Made by a program: the position numbers and the translations under genes
The notes under the pieces: model-generated
Databases searched by the model: none
Seen by the model: only the letters and a program-made list of their open reading frames with translations
What the model was told of the DNA's origin: nothing
In this document: piece after piece, positions 17,401 to 25,031 of the stretch
Position numbering within the stretch: the first letter of the stretch is position 1
Layout of the letters: each line of letters begins with the position of its first letter
Assembly (NCBI GenBank): GCA_037718865.1
Contig: JBBJMP010000020.1
Coordinates: 1-64,000 of the forward strand
Length of the DNA: 64,000 nucleotides
Source: JADCRZ01 sp037718865
GTDB lineage: Bacteria; Bacteroidota; Bacteroidia; Chitinophagales; Chitinophagaceae
Direction: 5' to 3'

Positions 17401-18807
17401 GCTGTACAGATAATCATCCCTTCCCAGCACCTTTGTCCTTGTGCCGGTGACCAGGCCCCGAACCGAGCCGCTTTGTACCACACCTTCAGCATAAGGAAAG
17501 CTGGTGGGGGATGACGGCAGTAAATACCCCTCATGGCTGGTTGCTCTCCAGCTCCCAAAAGGGGTCGGGTACTTACCCAGCCACTCATAACCATCATAAA
17601 AACTGCGGCTCAGCTCCACGGTGGTGTAGCTGCCCGGGTAGGGATAGGATGAGCTGGCCCTGGCATGCTGCAGGTGATAGGCATGATCCTCAAAGTGCAC
17701 AGGGTCGCTCAGCAGTCCTGTAGCCAGGGGCCGGTTAAGATCATCATAGTGCGTGTACAGCCACTGGTGATCCTTTCTCAGGTTAGCGTCCTGGGTCATC
17801 ACCAGCCGGTCCCGGGAGTCATGGACCATCCTTATCTGCCCTGCGCCGGGAACCTTTTTGGTGATCATGAGCCTGCGGGAGTCGTAGCTGTACTGAAAAC
17901 ACTGCTCCTCAAGCAGCAGCGTGGACAGCTGCCAGTTCACGGCCGGCCTGGCCAGCTCCTCCACTGCCCGCGGCTGGATCACCAGACGCAGCAGTCCCAG
18001 CTCATCATAGACGTAATAGGTGCAAAGCCACCCCTCATGGCCCGGGGAAGGGTGCCCGGAGAGCTGCACCTTCTTGAGTACCATCTTTCCTTCCTGGTCC
18101 TTATACTCGACCACCTTTTTGCGGTCTTCATCCAGGGTGAGGGTTTCGGATAACTGTCCGGGGGCATAATCGCCCTGGGCGTAGATGCTGTTCCCTGCTA
18201 CCTTCCAGGACTTCACCTGGTCGGAGCCCTCCTGGACAAGATATGACATCTCCACCCCATGGCGGTCGGCCGCCAGGGCTTCGGGCTCAGAGCCGGCCCA
18301 GCTGTTGCCGGCAGCATAGGTGCTCAGGACCCGGTTCAGGGGTGAGGCTTCGTAAGTGGTCCTGCCGTAATAATACCTCTCGCCCTGGTCGTGTAGCTGG
18401 CGGTCGTAAAACGCCGCCTGCTCCCAGAAAGGATCCGTTTTGAAACCGCCCTGGTCGCTGCCGGAGGCAAAGGGCAGGTAGTGGTAGGTCTGCCTGCCCA
18501 TCGGGTCATGGACCACCGCTGTCACCAGGTCGGTGGCAGCACCGCTGCCGGCCCTGGAGGCCTGTCTTAACACCGTCTGCAGCGGCCTTCCCAGCCCGTC
18601 GACATAAGTGGTCGACTGGCGAAGGGCGCCAACAGGCAGGGAGCCCACCAACACCGGATCCTGCAGCGGGGCCAGCACCTCCAAACTTCTGACATAACCG
18701 GGCTTTAAATCATACCTCCCCGGGGGTATGACCTGCGAATAGCTCACCAGGGCAGCCAGCAGGGCCCCAGACAAAAAGGGTAGCCTTAGAAGATCTTTCG
18801 TGATCAT
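14434..18807 (-). CDS. Rhs polymorphic toxin with C-terminal colicin-D-like tRNase domain
   Basis: A 1457-residue secreted protein starting at the ATG at 18807 (a TTG three codons upstream is less likely). It has a signal peptide (residues 1-25, ending SYSQ), a DUF6443-like N-terminal region, and many YD repeats (YDALGRLSDKTLG, YDANGNIKAMSQ, YDDNGNLTGDRN). The Rhs core ends with NRMYDPQLGRFGQID and NDPFGL at residue 1219. The 238-residue tip after DPFGL ends in a domain that fits colicin D: KFKH (K1371, K1373, H1374) and ISGWK (S1439, W1441). The spacing is nearly identical to the colicin D active-site residues K608, K610, H611, S677 and W679. Colicin D cuts tRNA-Arg in the anticodon loop. 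The core DNA is visibly GC-rich, while the tip (14434-15150) is AT-richer, the usual sign of tip replacement. Confidence 0.85.
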   Translation of the reverse strand: MITKDLLRLPFLSGALLAALVSYSQVIPPGRYDLKPGYVRSLEVLAPLQDPVLVGSLPVGALRQSTTYVDGLGRPLQTVLRQASRAGSGAATDLVTAVVHDPMGRQTYHYLPFASGSDQGGFKTDPFWEQAAFYDRQLHDQGERYYYGRTTYEASPLNRVLSTYAAGNSWAGSEPEALAADRHGVEMSYLVQEGSDQVKSWKVAGNSIYAQGDYAPGQLSETLTLDEDRKKVVEYKDQEGKMVLKKVQLSGHPSPGHEGWLCTYYVYDELGLLRLVIQPRAVEELARPAVNWQLSTLLLEEQCFQYSYDSRRLMITKKVPGAGQIRMVHDSRDRLVMTQDANLRKDHQWLYTHYDDLNRPLATGLLSDPVHFEDHAYHLQHARASSSYPYPGSYTTVELSRSFYDGYEWLGKYPTPFGSWRATSHEGYLLPSSPTSFPYAEGVVQSGSVRGLVTGTRTKVLGRDDYLYSITYYDDKGRVIQAGSTNLSGGVDVTTTQYSHSGMVLLQIAVGQKGGTDPQEHTVITETAYDELWRVATLSKTVISTRGGETVTKPRQVIVRNGYDALGRLSDKTLGHSSHSDDGLEKLSYGYNIRGWLRGVNSHSLREGSSSHHWFGMELGYDKGIAGAGGGPGKPQFNGNISRAVWQSRGDGVKRQYDFAYDEANRLLKGDYQQREANGSWGSATMNFSMRMGDGIDPTTAYDANGNIKAMSQQGWRAANPGAELDKLEYSYLLGGLSNKLREVKDGSALGSGGSDFRDGNHDGSDDYSYDDNGNLTGDRNKAISRISYNHLNLPGQITILQQDVLREKGRITYTYDALGNKLSKETLDRTVTPQKTTTTLYLGAMVYQDDELQFISHEEGRIRFEKAGGGSCSTQGARLEYDYFIRDHLGNIRMVLTEQKAVDCYPAAGLEKANLAREQQVYDIKEGQVEDLAADVKERHPGLQDRAYRVVNAAGEKTGLGMVLKVMAGDEVMIRAESVYMPPVEQAGAGSTGAVVLGELLSGFLSSAGAAVKGGPGADILAGSAVAGPLNAFIHDPRRSTPAAVPRAYLNYIHFDGQLNYVDGGFERVNDYDNTGYRNHDRFTGSPVKITKNGYLYIYVSNESELKVLFDNLQVTHVRGPLLEETHYYPFGLTMEGISSKAAGGVENRRGFNGGNELQNKEFSDGSGLEWYDATNRMYDPQLGRFGQIDKLADVLFNYSPYVYGNNNPILYNDPFGLLSTKENPEVLQEVVVTAKKSNPWNNLSYGFVAAWVDKQRGNGHSNEQIKRFLDRQKLNNQARGKFSDAMSQAATNIREAEDEYWEEQAEVAEMIAWGLVPIGPIGGLVGKIGGRVINAIAKSGGKVLTKAAVNRVSSSSSILLNTSRQLQAKFKHAGDFGVLGNYNKANAAKFSSAINQHINSSGVQAINGVYRGQSVIHYINPSSGLNVISSPSSQFISGWKLNLAQLQNVLQHGGL

Positions 18808-18944
18808 CGTTGACAATTGAATTAATGATTTGGCAAACGCCCTTGTTCTGCACCTACGGAGCGGTATTAATAAGGGGACCTTTCTTGCTACCGACCTTTA
18901 GCCTCTGACGAGGTTAGGAACTTTCTTGCTACCCAGAACCTCTG

Positions 18945-18993
18945 GCGCGAGTATGCCGCCTGGCCCTGTGCAGCGGCGTACTCGTGCCTCTTG
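18945..18993. repeat. REP-like hairpin, copy flanking the Rhs module on the 5' side
   Basis: ggcgcgagtatgccgc (18945-18960) pairs with gcggcgtactcgtgcc (18973-18988) at 14 of 16 positions around a 12-base loop. 18950-18993 matches 14111-14153 as an imperfect direct repeat, so the Rhs gene and its candidate immunity gene lie between two copies of the same element. Confidence 0.7.
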
Positions 18994-19126
18994 CCGATCG
19001 GACTGATCATGCTGTCCATACCTGTGCGCGGCACGAGAAGCCAGCCACAACCCTGCGCTGCATTCCCCCCGCCAGCTTAAAATAATACCGCTAATTTCAA
19101 ACACTAAATCAAAATAACACCAGTGC

Positions 19127-19150
19127 TTTCACCCTAAAAAAAGGGTGAAA
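19127..19150. repeat. perfect hairpin tttcaccct-a6-agggtgaaa
   Basis: A 9-base perfect inverted repeat around six A residues, 106 bases upstream of the peptidase start. There is no T-run after it, so a simple intrinsic terminator on the plus strand is unlikely; an operator is possible. Confidence 0.5.
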
Positions 19151-19239
19151 TAACGGTAACCAACGATCTCACTAAGCCCGTGTAATAACTAAAAAAACCG
19201 GGAAAACCGATTGAAGAGCTGTGACCAAACAGATTACAG

Positions 19240-19247
19240 TACCTTTG
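19240..19247 (+). promoter_or_regulatory. putative -7 box of the zinc-peptidase gene
   Basis: TACCTTTG matches TAnnTTTG and ends only 8 bases before the ATG at 19256. A TTG at 19211-19213 lies 26 bases upstream, somewhat farther than the usual spacing. If real, the transcript would be nearly leaderless. Confidence 0.35.
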
Positions 19248-19255
19248 CCCATTTT

Positions 19256-20368
19256 ATGAAATTATTCAAGTGCACCAATTGCGGACAACTATTATATTTT
19301 GAGAACGGCCGTTGCGAACAGTGCGGAGACCCGCTCGGTTTTGAGGCAGAGTCCCTGCAACTGATCCCTGTAATCCCCCAGGGCCACGGCCTGTATAAAA
19401 ATCATGATCCACATAGAGATCCTTCAAATTCAAAAACGTACCGCTATTGCTCCAATTACGGCTATGGCGTTTGCAACTGGCTGGTCGCAGAAAACAATGG
19501 TACGCCTTTTTGCAAGGCCTGTTCGCTCAACCGGACCATACCTAACCTTAGCCGGCCGGAATACTTGGAACGGTGGAAGATCATTGAAGGCGCCAAACAC
19601 AGGCTTGTCTACTCCTTACTTCGCATGAAACTGCCATTGGGAAGTCATGAAAGCAGCTCCCGGAAAGGCCTTTCATTCGATTTTGTTGCCGATGAACAAA
19701 CTGACGGCTCCGATAAAATTCTGACAGGCCACGATGACGGACTGATAACCATAAATATTGCCGAAGCAGATGATATAGAGAGGGAAACAGCCCGGAAATC
19801 AATGGATGAGGTATACCGGACGGTTTTAGGCCATTTCAGGCATGAAGTGGGACATTATTACTGGGACCGGCTGATTGAATCTTCGGAATACCTGGAGGAG
19901 TTCAGGGAACTTTTTGGAGACGAACGCAAAGACTACGGCGAAGCCTTAAAAGTGCATTATGAGCACGGGGCTCCCCCGGAGTGGAACCTGCATTTTATAA
20001 GCACTTACGCTACCACCCATCCCTGGGAAGACTGGGCAGAAAGCTGGGCCCATTACCTGCATATTATCGACACGCTTGAAACCGCTAATGCCTTCGGATT
20101 GAAAATTAAACCCCAGGTGATGGATGATTCTTCCGTATTAAAGGCGGACATTAAAGCAGACCCTTACGATTTAAAGGATTTTAACGAAATTATTAAATTA
20201 TGGCTACCCCTGACCTTCGCCATGAACTCTTTAAATCGCAGCATGGGCCTGCATGACCTGTACCCTTTTGTTATAAGGCCAAAAGTGATGCAGAAACTCA
20301 AATTCATCCACAAGGTTTGTTATATTACCGCTCAGCAATCACAAAGAGTAGTTCAACATTATGTTTGA
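19256..20368 (+). CDS. zinc-binding metallopeptidase family protein
   Basis: A 370-residue cytosolic protein. It opens with a zinc ribbon (FKCTNCGQLLYF and GRCEQCGDPLGF), followed by a second Cys cluster (YRYCSNYGYGVCNW and FCKACSLNR). A peptidase core then carries HEVGH at residues 196-200, with the downstream WEDWAESWAHYLHI segment probably giving the third zinc ligand. This layout matches a conserved bacterial putative zinc peptidase family (DUF2248-like). The start is the ATG at 19256, since the longer frame begins with TTG upstream of the predicted promoter. Its last 8 bases overlap the next gene, so they form an operon. Substrate unknown. Confidence 0.82.
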   Translation: MKLFKCTNCGQLLYFENGRCEQCGDPLGFEAESLQLIPVIPQGHGLYKNHDPHRDPSNSKTYRYCSNYGYGVCNWLVAENNGTPFCKACSLNRTIPNLSRPEYLERWKIIEGAKHRLVYSLLRMKLPLGSHESSSRKGLSFDFVADEQTDGSDKILTGHDDGLITINIAEADDIERETARKSMDEVYRTVLGHFRHEVGHYYWDRLIESSEYLEEFRELFGDERKDYGEALKVHYEHGAPPEWNLHFISTYATTHPWEDWAESWAHYLHIIDTLETANAFGLKIKPQVMDDSSVLKADIKADPYDLKDFNEIIKLWLPLTFAMNSLNRSMGLHDLYPFVIRPKVMQKLKFIHKVCYITAQQSQRVVQHYV

Positions 20369-23315
20369 AGACATGAAGGCTAAACTCCAGGCGTTAGCCA
20401 GTCAACTGGAAGGAGAGCTATACGATGATAACACAATGCGTATTCTGTATGCCACTGATGCATCAGCCTACCGTGAAATGCCGGTAGCTGTTGCGATTCC
20501 CCGATCTGCCGAGGACATCAAAAAACTGATTTCTTTTGCCAACGCTGAAAAAATACCTCTTATCCCAAGGGCCGCCGGTACTTCGCTTGCTGGTCAGGTA
20601 GTAGGTAATGGTATTATTACAGACGTGTCAAAGCACTTCACTCAAATACTTGAACTAAATAAAGAAGAAGGCTGGGTGCGTGTACAGCCCGGCGTTATAC
20701 GTGACGAGCTAAACCTTTTCCTGAAACAGCATGGATTGTTTTTCGGACCGGAAACCTCAACGGCCAACCGGGCCATGATCGGCGGTATGGTGGGCAACAA
20801 CTCCTGCGGCTCTAATTCCATTGTATACAGGAGCACCCGTGAGCACGTGCTGCAGATCCAAACCTTGTTAAGCGATGGATCCGAAGTTTCATTCGGACCT
20901 CTGGATATCGATGCATTTCATGCGAAATGTGAAGGCAATACCCTTGAAGCAAAAATTTATAAATCCATTCGAAGCCTGCTAGGCAATTATGAAAACCAGG
21001 TTGAAATAAAGAAAGAGTTTCCCAAAAAAAATGTGCAAAGAAGGAATACGGGTTATGCAGTGGATATCCTGCTTGAATCCGCGCCGTTTAAGGCCGGTGG
21101 CGCAGATTTTAATTTTTGTAAACTGATCGCAGGTTCTGAAGGCACTCTGGCTTTTATTACCGAAATAAAATTAAATGTTGTTCCACTTCCCCCAAAAGAA
21201 ACAGGCATGTTGTGCGTGCACTTTCATTCGATCGATGAAGCGCTAAGGGCCAACCTCATCGCCCTGCGCTATGAACCGGGGGCAAGCGAACTAATTGACC
21301 ATTATATCCTGGAATGCACCAAAGACAACATTGAACAAAGCAAAAACCGGTTTTTTGTGAAAGGAGACCCGAAAGCTATCCTTGTGGTTGAATTTAGCCG
21401 AACCAACACAGCAGAAATCACCGAACTTGCCGTGAAGGTGGAGGCAGATATGCGGGCCGCGGGGTTGGGTTATCATTTTCCACTAATCTTCGGCGATGAC
21501 ACCAAAAAAATATGGACCCTCCGCAAAGCCGGACTTGGACTATTAAGCAACCTGCCCGGTGATGAAAAGGCAGTACCAGTCATTGAAGACACAGCAGTGG
21601 ATGTACAGGATCTTCCTGCCTATATCCGCGACTTTAACGAGATCCTGAAAAAGCACAACCTGTACTCCGTGCATTATGCTCATGCCGGTTCGGGTGAACT
21701 GCACCTAAGGCCCATTATCAACCTGAAAACAGCAGAAGGCAACCGCCTGTTTCGTGTCATTGCTGAGGAGATAGCTACGCTGGTAAAAAAATACCAGGGT
21801 TCATTAAGCGGCGAACATGGAGACGGCAGACTGCGGGGTGAATTTATCCGGCAGATGGTGGGCGAAAAAAATTACCGGCTTCTTAAAGAGATTAAGCAGG
21901 TCTGGGATCCCGCCAACATTTTTAATCCGAATAAGATCGTAGATACTCCTTCCATGAATACGATGCTCAGGTATAAACCCGGACACCAAACACCTTCATT
22001 CAAAACCGTTTTTCGCTTTCACAACCAGGATATCCTTCAGCATGCAGAACAATGCAACGGCTCGGGAGATTGCCGGAAGACCCATTTATCTGCCGGTACC
22101 ATGTGCCCTTCGTTTATGGCTACGCGTAATGAAAAAGATACTACCCGGGCAAGGGCTAATATACTGCGCGAATTTCTGACGAATTCACATAAATTAAACC
22201 GCTTCGATCATAAAGAGATATACGAGGTGATGGATCTATGCCTTAGCTGCAAGGCCTGCAAGTCGGAATGCCCGTCAAATGTAGATATGGCCAAGCTAAA
22301 GGCAGAATTTCTGCAGCACTATTACGATGCGAATGGCGTGCCATTCCGCTCAAGGCTTATCGCCATGTTCAGTCGCTCTGCCAGCCTGGGCGCACTAGCA
22401 CCGGTACTATACAATTTTATGATGACCAACCCCGGCATCAGTAAACTGGTGAAGCGGTTCTCTGGTTTTGCGTTGGAACGTTCCATGCCGGTTCTATATA
22501 AAACAACTTTGAGAAGCTGGTATAATCATCATCAGAAAGGCATCGGCCCTAAATCGGAAACGGAGCGGGGAGAAAGAAAAAGGCGCGTCTATCTTTTTTG
22601 CGATGAGTTTACCAATTATAATGACACGGAGATCGGCATTAAGACCATCTTGCTGCTGGAGAAATTGGGATTCGAAGTGGTTATTCCCCGGCACCTCGAA
22701 AGTGGCAGGACCTGGCTATCCAAGGGGTTGATCCGGGAAGCAAAAAAGATCATAAACAAAAACCTCCGGTTGCTAAGCCCGCTGATCACGGCAAACACAC
22801 CCCTCATCGGCATCGAGCCTTCCGCCATCCTCACGTTCAGGGACGAATACCCGGACCTGGCAGATGATGAGAACATGGTGGCTGCCAAACAATTAGCCAA
22901 AAACGTACTGCTGGCGGATGAATTTATTGCGATGGAAATTGAGAAAGGACATATCACAAGCACATCATTCACCCTGGACAAAAGAACAATCAAACTGCAC
23001 GGACACTGCCAGCAAAAGGCGTTGTCTTCCATGGCACCTTCTGTAAAAATGCTTTCTTTACCAAAAAATTACACCGTTCAAAGCATGCCCACCGGTTGTT
23101 GCGGTATGGCAGGTTCTTTCGGTTATGAAAAAGAACATTATACTTTGTCCATGCAGATTGGTGAACTGGAACTGTTTCCTACAATCCGTAAACAACCGGA
23201 AGATGTTATTATTGCCGCACCGGGCACCAGTTGCCGTCACCAGATCAAGGATGGCACAGGCAGGAAGGCTTTACATACCGTGGAGGTGCTATACGATGCA
23301 TTGCTGCAAATTTAA
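20361..23315 (+). CDS. FAD-linked oxidase with Fe-S and cysteine-rich domains (D-2-hydroxyacid dehydrogenase-like)
   Basis: A 984-residue fusion of the glycolate oxidase subunits D and F type. The N-terminal FAD-binding fold (about 35-215) has PLIPRAAGTSLAGQVVG and MIGGMVGNNSCGSNS; an FAD-oxidase C-terminal domain (about 270-535) has GSEGTLAFITEIKLN and SGEHGDGRLRGEF. Two [4Fe-4S] motifs follow (CNGSGDCRKT...MCPSF and CLSCKACKSECP), then CCG-type motifs near the C-terminus (HGHCQQKALSS, TGCCGMAGSFGYE). It should oxidise a D-2-hydroxyacid such as D-lactate, glycolate or D-2-hydroxyglutarate and pass electrons onward; the substrate is not fixed by sequence. It overlaps the peptidase gene by 8 bases. 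The stop codon is part of the target duplication of the following insertion sequence. Confidence 0.88.
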   Translation: MFEDMKAKLQALASQLEGELYDDNTMRILYATDASAYREMPVAVAIPRSAEDIKKLISFANAEKIPLIPRAAGTSLAGQVVGNGIITDVSKHFTQILELNKEEGWVRVQPGVIRDELNLFLKQHGLFFGPETSTANRAMIGGMVGNNSCGSNSIVYRSTREHVLQIQTLLSDGSEVSFGPLDIDAFHAKCEGNTLEAKIYKSIRSLLGNYENQVEIKKEFPKKNVQRRNTGYAVDILLESAPFKAGGADFNFCKLIAGSEGTLAFITEIKLNVVPLPPKETGMLCVHFHSIDEALRANLIALRYEPGASELIDHYILECTKDNIEQSKNRFFVKGDPKAILVVEFSRTNTAEITELAVKVEADMRAAGLGYHFPLIFGDDTKKIWTLRKAGLGLLSNLPGDEKAVPVIEDTAVDVQDLPAYIRDFNEILKKHNLYSVHYAHAGSGELHLRPIINLKTAEGNRLFRVIAEEIATLVKKYQGSLSGEHGDGRLRGEFIRQMVGEKNYRLLKEIKQVWDPANIFNPNKIVDTPSMNTMLRYKPGHQTPSFKTVFRFHNQDILQHAEQCNGSGDCRKTHLSAGTMCPSFMATRNEKDTTRARANILREFLTNSHKLNRFDHKEIYEVMDLCLSCKACKSECPSNVDMAKLKAEFLQHYYDANGVPFRSRLIAMFSRSASLGALAPVLYNFMMTNPGISKLVKRFSGFALERSMPVLYKTTLRSWYNHHQKGIGPKSETERGERKRRVYLFCDEFTNYNDTEIGIKTILLLEKLGFEVVIPRHLESGRTWLSKGLIREAKKIINKNLRLLSPLITANTPLIGIEPSAILTFRDEYPDLADDENMVAAKQLAKNVLLADEFIAMEIEKGHITSTSFTLDKRTIKLHGHCQQKALSSMAPSVKMLSLPKNYTVQSMPTGCCGMAGSFGYEKEHYTLSMQIGELELFPTIRKQPEDVIIAAPGTSCRHQIKDGTGRKALHTVEVLYDALLQI

Positions 23316-23318
23316 AGA

Positions 23319-24955
23319 GGGTCTCCCTGAAAAGCTGGAATACTTATCCACAAAGGGTTCCAGGATGTGTATAGCTGTAAAAAAGCCCCACAATGGCATA
23401 AAAGATGCGCAAAGTGAGGCAGGAAAAAACATACAGCAAATGTACCGCAATCTTTTATTTGAACTTTCGCCTTCCTTGCTTGATCAAAGATTTTTACTAA
23501 CAGATTTTGGGAAGTTATATCAGTCAATACCTTTTGCGGAGTTATCCAAACTTGTACCTGCTCCTGCGGGCCAGTTAAGTGGCAAAGGTTGCAAGAGTTG
23601 GCTTAGTGTAGAAGGAGGGATTGCTCTGCTGATAGCCAAACACTATCTTCAGGTCAGTGATGCGATGTTAATAGAACGGCTTAACACGGACTGGTCGCTT
23701 CAATTATTTTGTGGTATCCGTCTGGTTGCAGATGAAAAAATCAAGGATGATGACTTGGCCGGGCGTTGGAGAAGTTACCTGGGAAAGCATTTGAATATTG
23801 ATAAATGGCAGGTTCACTTGGCATCGGCATGGAAAGTGAATATGGAACAAACCCATGTTGGGTTGACAGATGCTACGTGTTATGAGAGTTACATCACTTA
23901 TCCTACGGATTCCAAGCTGATATGGAAGTGTTGTAATGAAGTCTTTACATTAGCAGGTCAACTTCGCAAAAAGTTAAAGCTACGCCGTAGCCGAAGCAAC
24001 CATGATAAATTCAAGAGCATGTATTTGTCCTATGCTAAGCTTAAAAAGAAAAGCAAACGCAAAAACAAAAAGTTGTGCAGGAGTATGCTTAAATACCTGG
24101 ACCGGTTGCTCAAGAGCACCACAAATTTGTTATCAAAACCATCGGTGCGCCGCAAGGTGCATCGTCTCTCTACGATAGAGAAGATCAAGCAACAGCAATG
24201 GAGTCTTTACTTTGGCAAGGAAAGCAAAATACCAGACCGCATCGTATCGGTGCATAAGCCCTATATACGCCCTATCGTCCGGGGTAAGGAAACCAAACCG
24301 GTAGAATTTGGAGCCAAGGTGAACAAAGTTCAGATCGACGGGATCAACTTCATAGAACACATAAGCTTTGATGCTTTTAATGAGGGCATCCGCCTACGGC
24401 AGGCCACCGAACTTCAAAAAAGATATTTTGGCAAATGCTCCCAGATAGGTGCTGATGCCATTTATGCCACTAATGCCAACAGAAAATACTGCACCGAAAA
24501 TAACATAGCCACCAGTTTTGTAGCCAAAGGCAAACAGGGAAAAGACCAGGAACAGAAATCCCTGATGCGCTCTATATTAGGAAAAATTCGCAGTACCTGG
24601 TTGGAGGGAAGTTTTGGTAATGAAAAGAATCATTACTTGCTGGGTAAAATAAAAGCCAGAACGCAACCTACAGAAGTTGCATGGATCTTCTTTGGCATTC
24701 TCACCAGCAATGCAGTGACAATTACCAAGCGACGAACGAAAGCATCATCGGGTAAAAAAGCTGCCTAAATGAATCAAACCAGTATGACGACAGTTAAGAC
24801 AAGTAACTGAAAGGGGAAGTTACGCCAATGAGTAATCGAAACGAAGCCAAATTACCAAAAAACATCACTTCAACAATAAAACGTCAAAAAAAGTGAATAA
24901 TGAATATTATTTTTATATAATATGTATTGGTATTTTGACATTTTCAGGGAGACCC
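23319..24955 (+). mobile_element. insertion sequence, about 1.64 kb, IS5/IS1182-like
   Basis: Perfect 15-base terminal inverted repeats: gggtctccctgaaaa at 23319-23333 and its complement at 24941-24955. The flanking taaaga at 23313-23318 and 24956-24961 is a target duplication (7 bases if the next g is counted). It contains one transposase gene on the plus strand; 24769-24940 is AT-rich non-coding. The target includes the stop codon of the upstream oxidoreductase, so insertion left that protein unchanged. Family assignment is tentative. Confidence 0.88.
23365..24768 (+). CDS. DDE transposase of the 23319-24955 insertion sequence
   Basis: A 467-residue transposase. The start is the ATG at 23365, the first inside the element; the open frame reaches back into the upstream gene but those codons belong to it. 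A DUF772-like N-terminal part (ELSKLVPAPAG and a following SVEGGIALLIAKHY) is followed by a DDE domain. The candidate triad is D in GLTDATCYESYITYPTD, D in QIGADAIYATNANR and E in TWLEGSFGNEKNHYLLGKI. A long lysine-rich insertion (KLKKKSKRKNKKL) sits between the first two. The gene looks intact, so the element may be active. Confidence 0.85.
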   Translation: MCIAVKKPHNGIKDAQSEAGKNIQQMYRNLLFELSPSLLDQRFLLTDFGKLYQSIPFAELSKLVPAPAGQLSGKGCKSWLSVEGGIALLIAKHYLQVSDAMLIERLNTDWSLQLFCGIRLVADEKIKDDDLAGRWRSYLGKHLNIDKWQVHLASAWKVNMEQTHVGLTDATCYESYITYPTDSKLIWKCCNEVFTLAGQLRKKLKLRRSRSNHDKFKSMYLSYAKLKKKSKRKNKKLCRSMLKYLDRLLKSTTNLLSKPSVRRKVHRLSTIEKIKQQQWSLYFGKESKIPDRIVSVHKPYIRPIVRGKETKPVEFGAKVNKVQIDGINFIEHISFDAFNEGIRLRQATELQKRYFGKCSQIGADAIYATNANRKYCTENNIATSFVAKGKQGKDQEQKSLMRSILGKIRSTWLEGSFGNEKNHYLLGKIKARTQPTEVAWIFFGILTSNAVTITKRRTKASSGKKAA

Positions 24956-25031
24956 TAAAGAGTAATGCCAGAATCTAGCGCCGCAGATTCGCAGATTTTA
25001 GCTCTCTTTACATCTTACCTCTAACATTTAT

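Larger units (their letters stand above)
18808..19255. other. 448-base intergenic region upstream of the Rhs and zinc-peptidase genes
   Basis: No gene is supported here. It holds the REP-like hairpin at 18945-18993 and a perfect 9-base hairpin at 19127-19150. It also has a partial promoter match for the plus-strand peptidase gene, and the string ttcaaacactaaat (19096-19109), which also occurs at the truncated 5' end of the SusC remnant near 10770. A 68-codon minus-strand frame here lacks any protein-like features. Confidence 0.6.

Noticed and set aside
15424..18443. Long plus-strand frames opposite the Rhs gene
   Set aside because: GC-rich coding DNA leaves long antisense frames; none has domain features and the Rhs frame is clear.
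18898..19104. 68-codon minus-strand frame between the Rhs and peptidase genes
   Set aside because: It is encoded by the REP-like hairpin region and rich in Arg/Gly/Cys from GC-rich repeats; no recognisable start context or domain.
10767..19110. Shared string caaacactaaat at 10770 and 19097 as transposon ends
   Set aside because: Only about 13 bases, same relative position not supported by any inverted partner; probably chance or promoter-like AT-rich sequence.
23125..23364. N-terminal extension of the IS transposase into the oxidoreductase gene
   Set aside because: These codons lie outside the terminal inverted repeat at 23319 and belong to the upstream gene in another frame.
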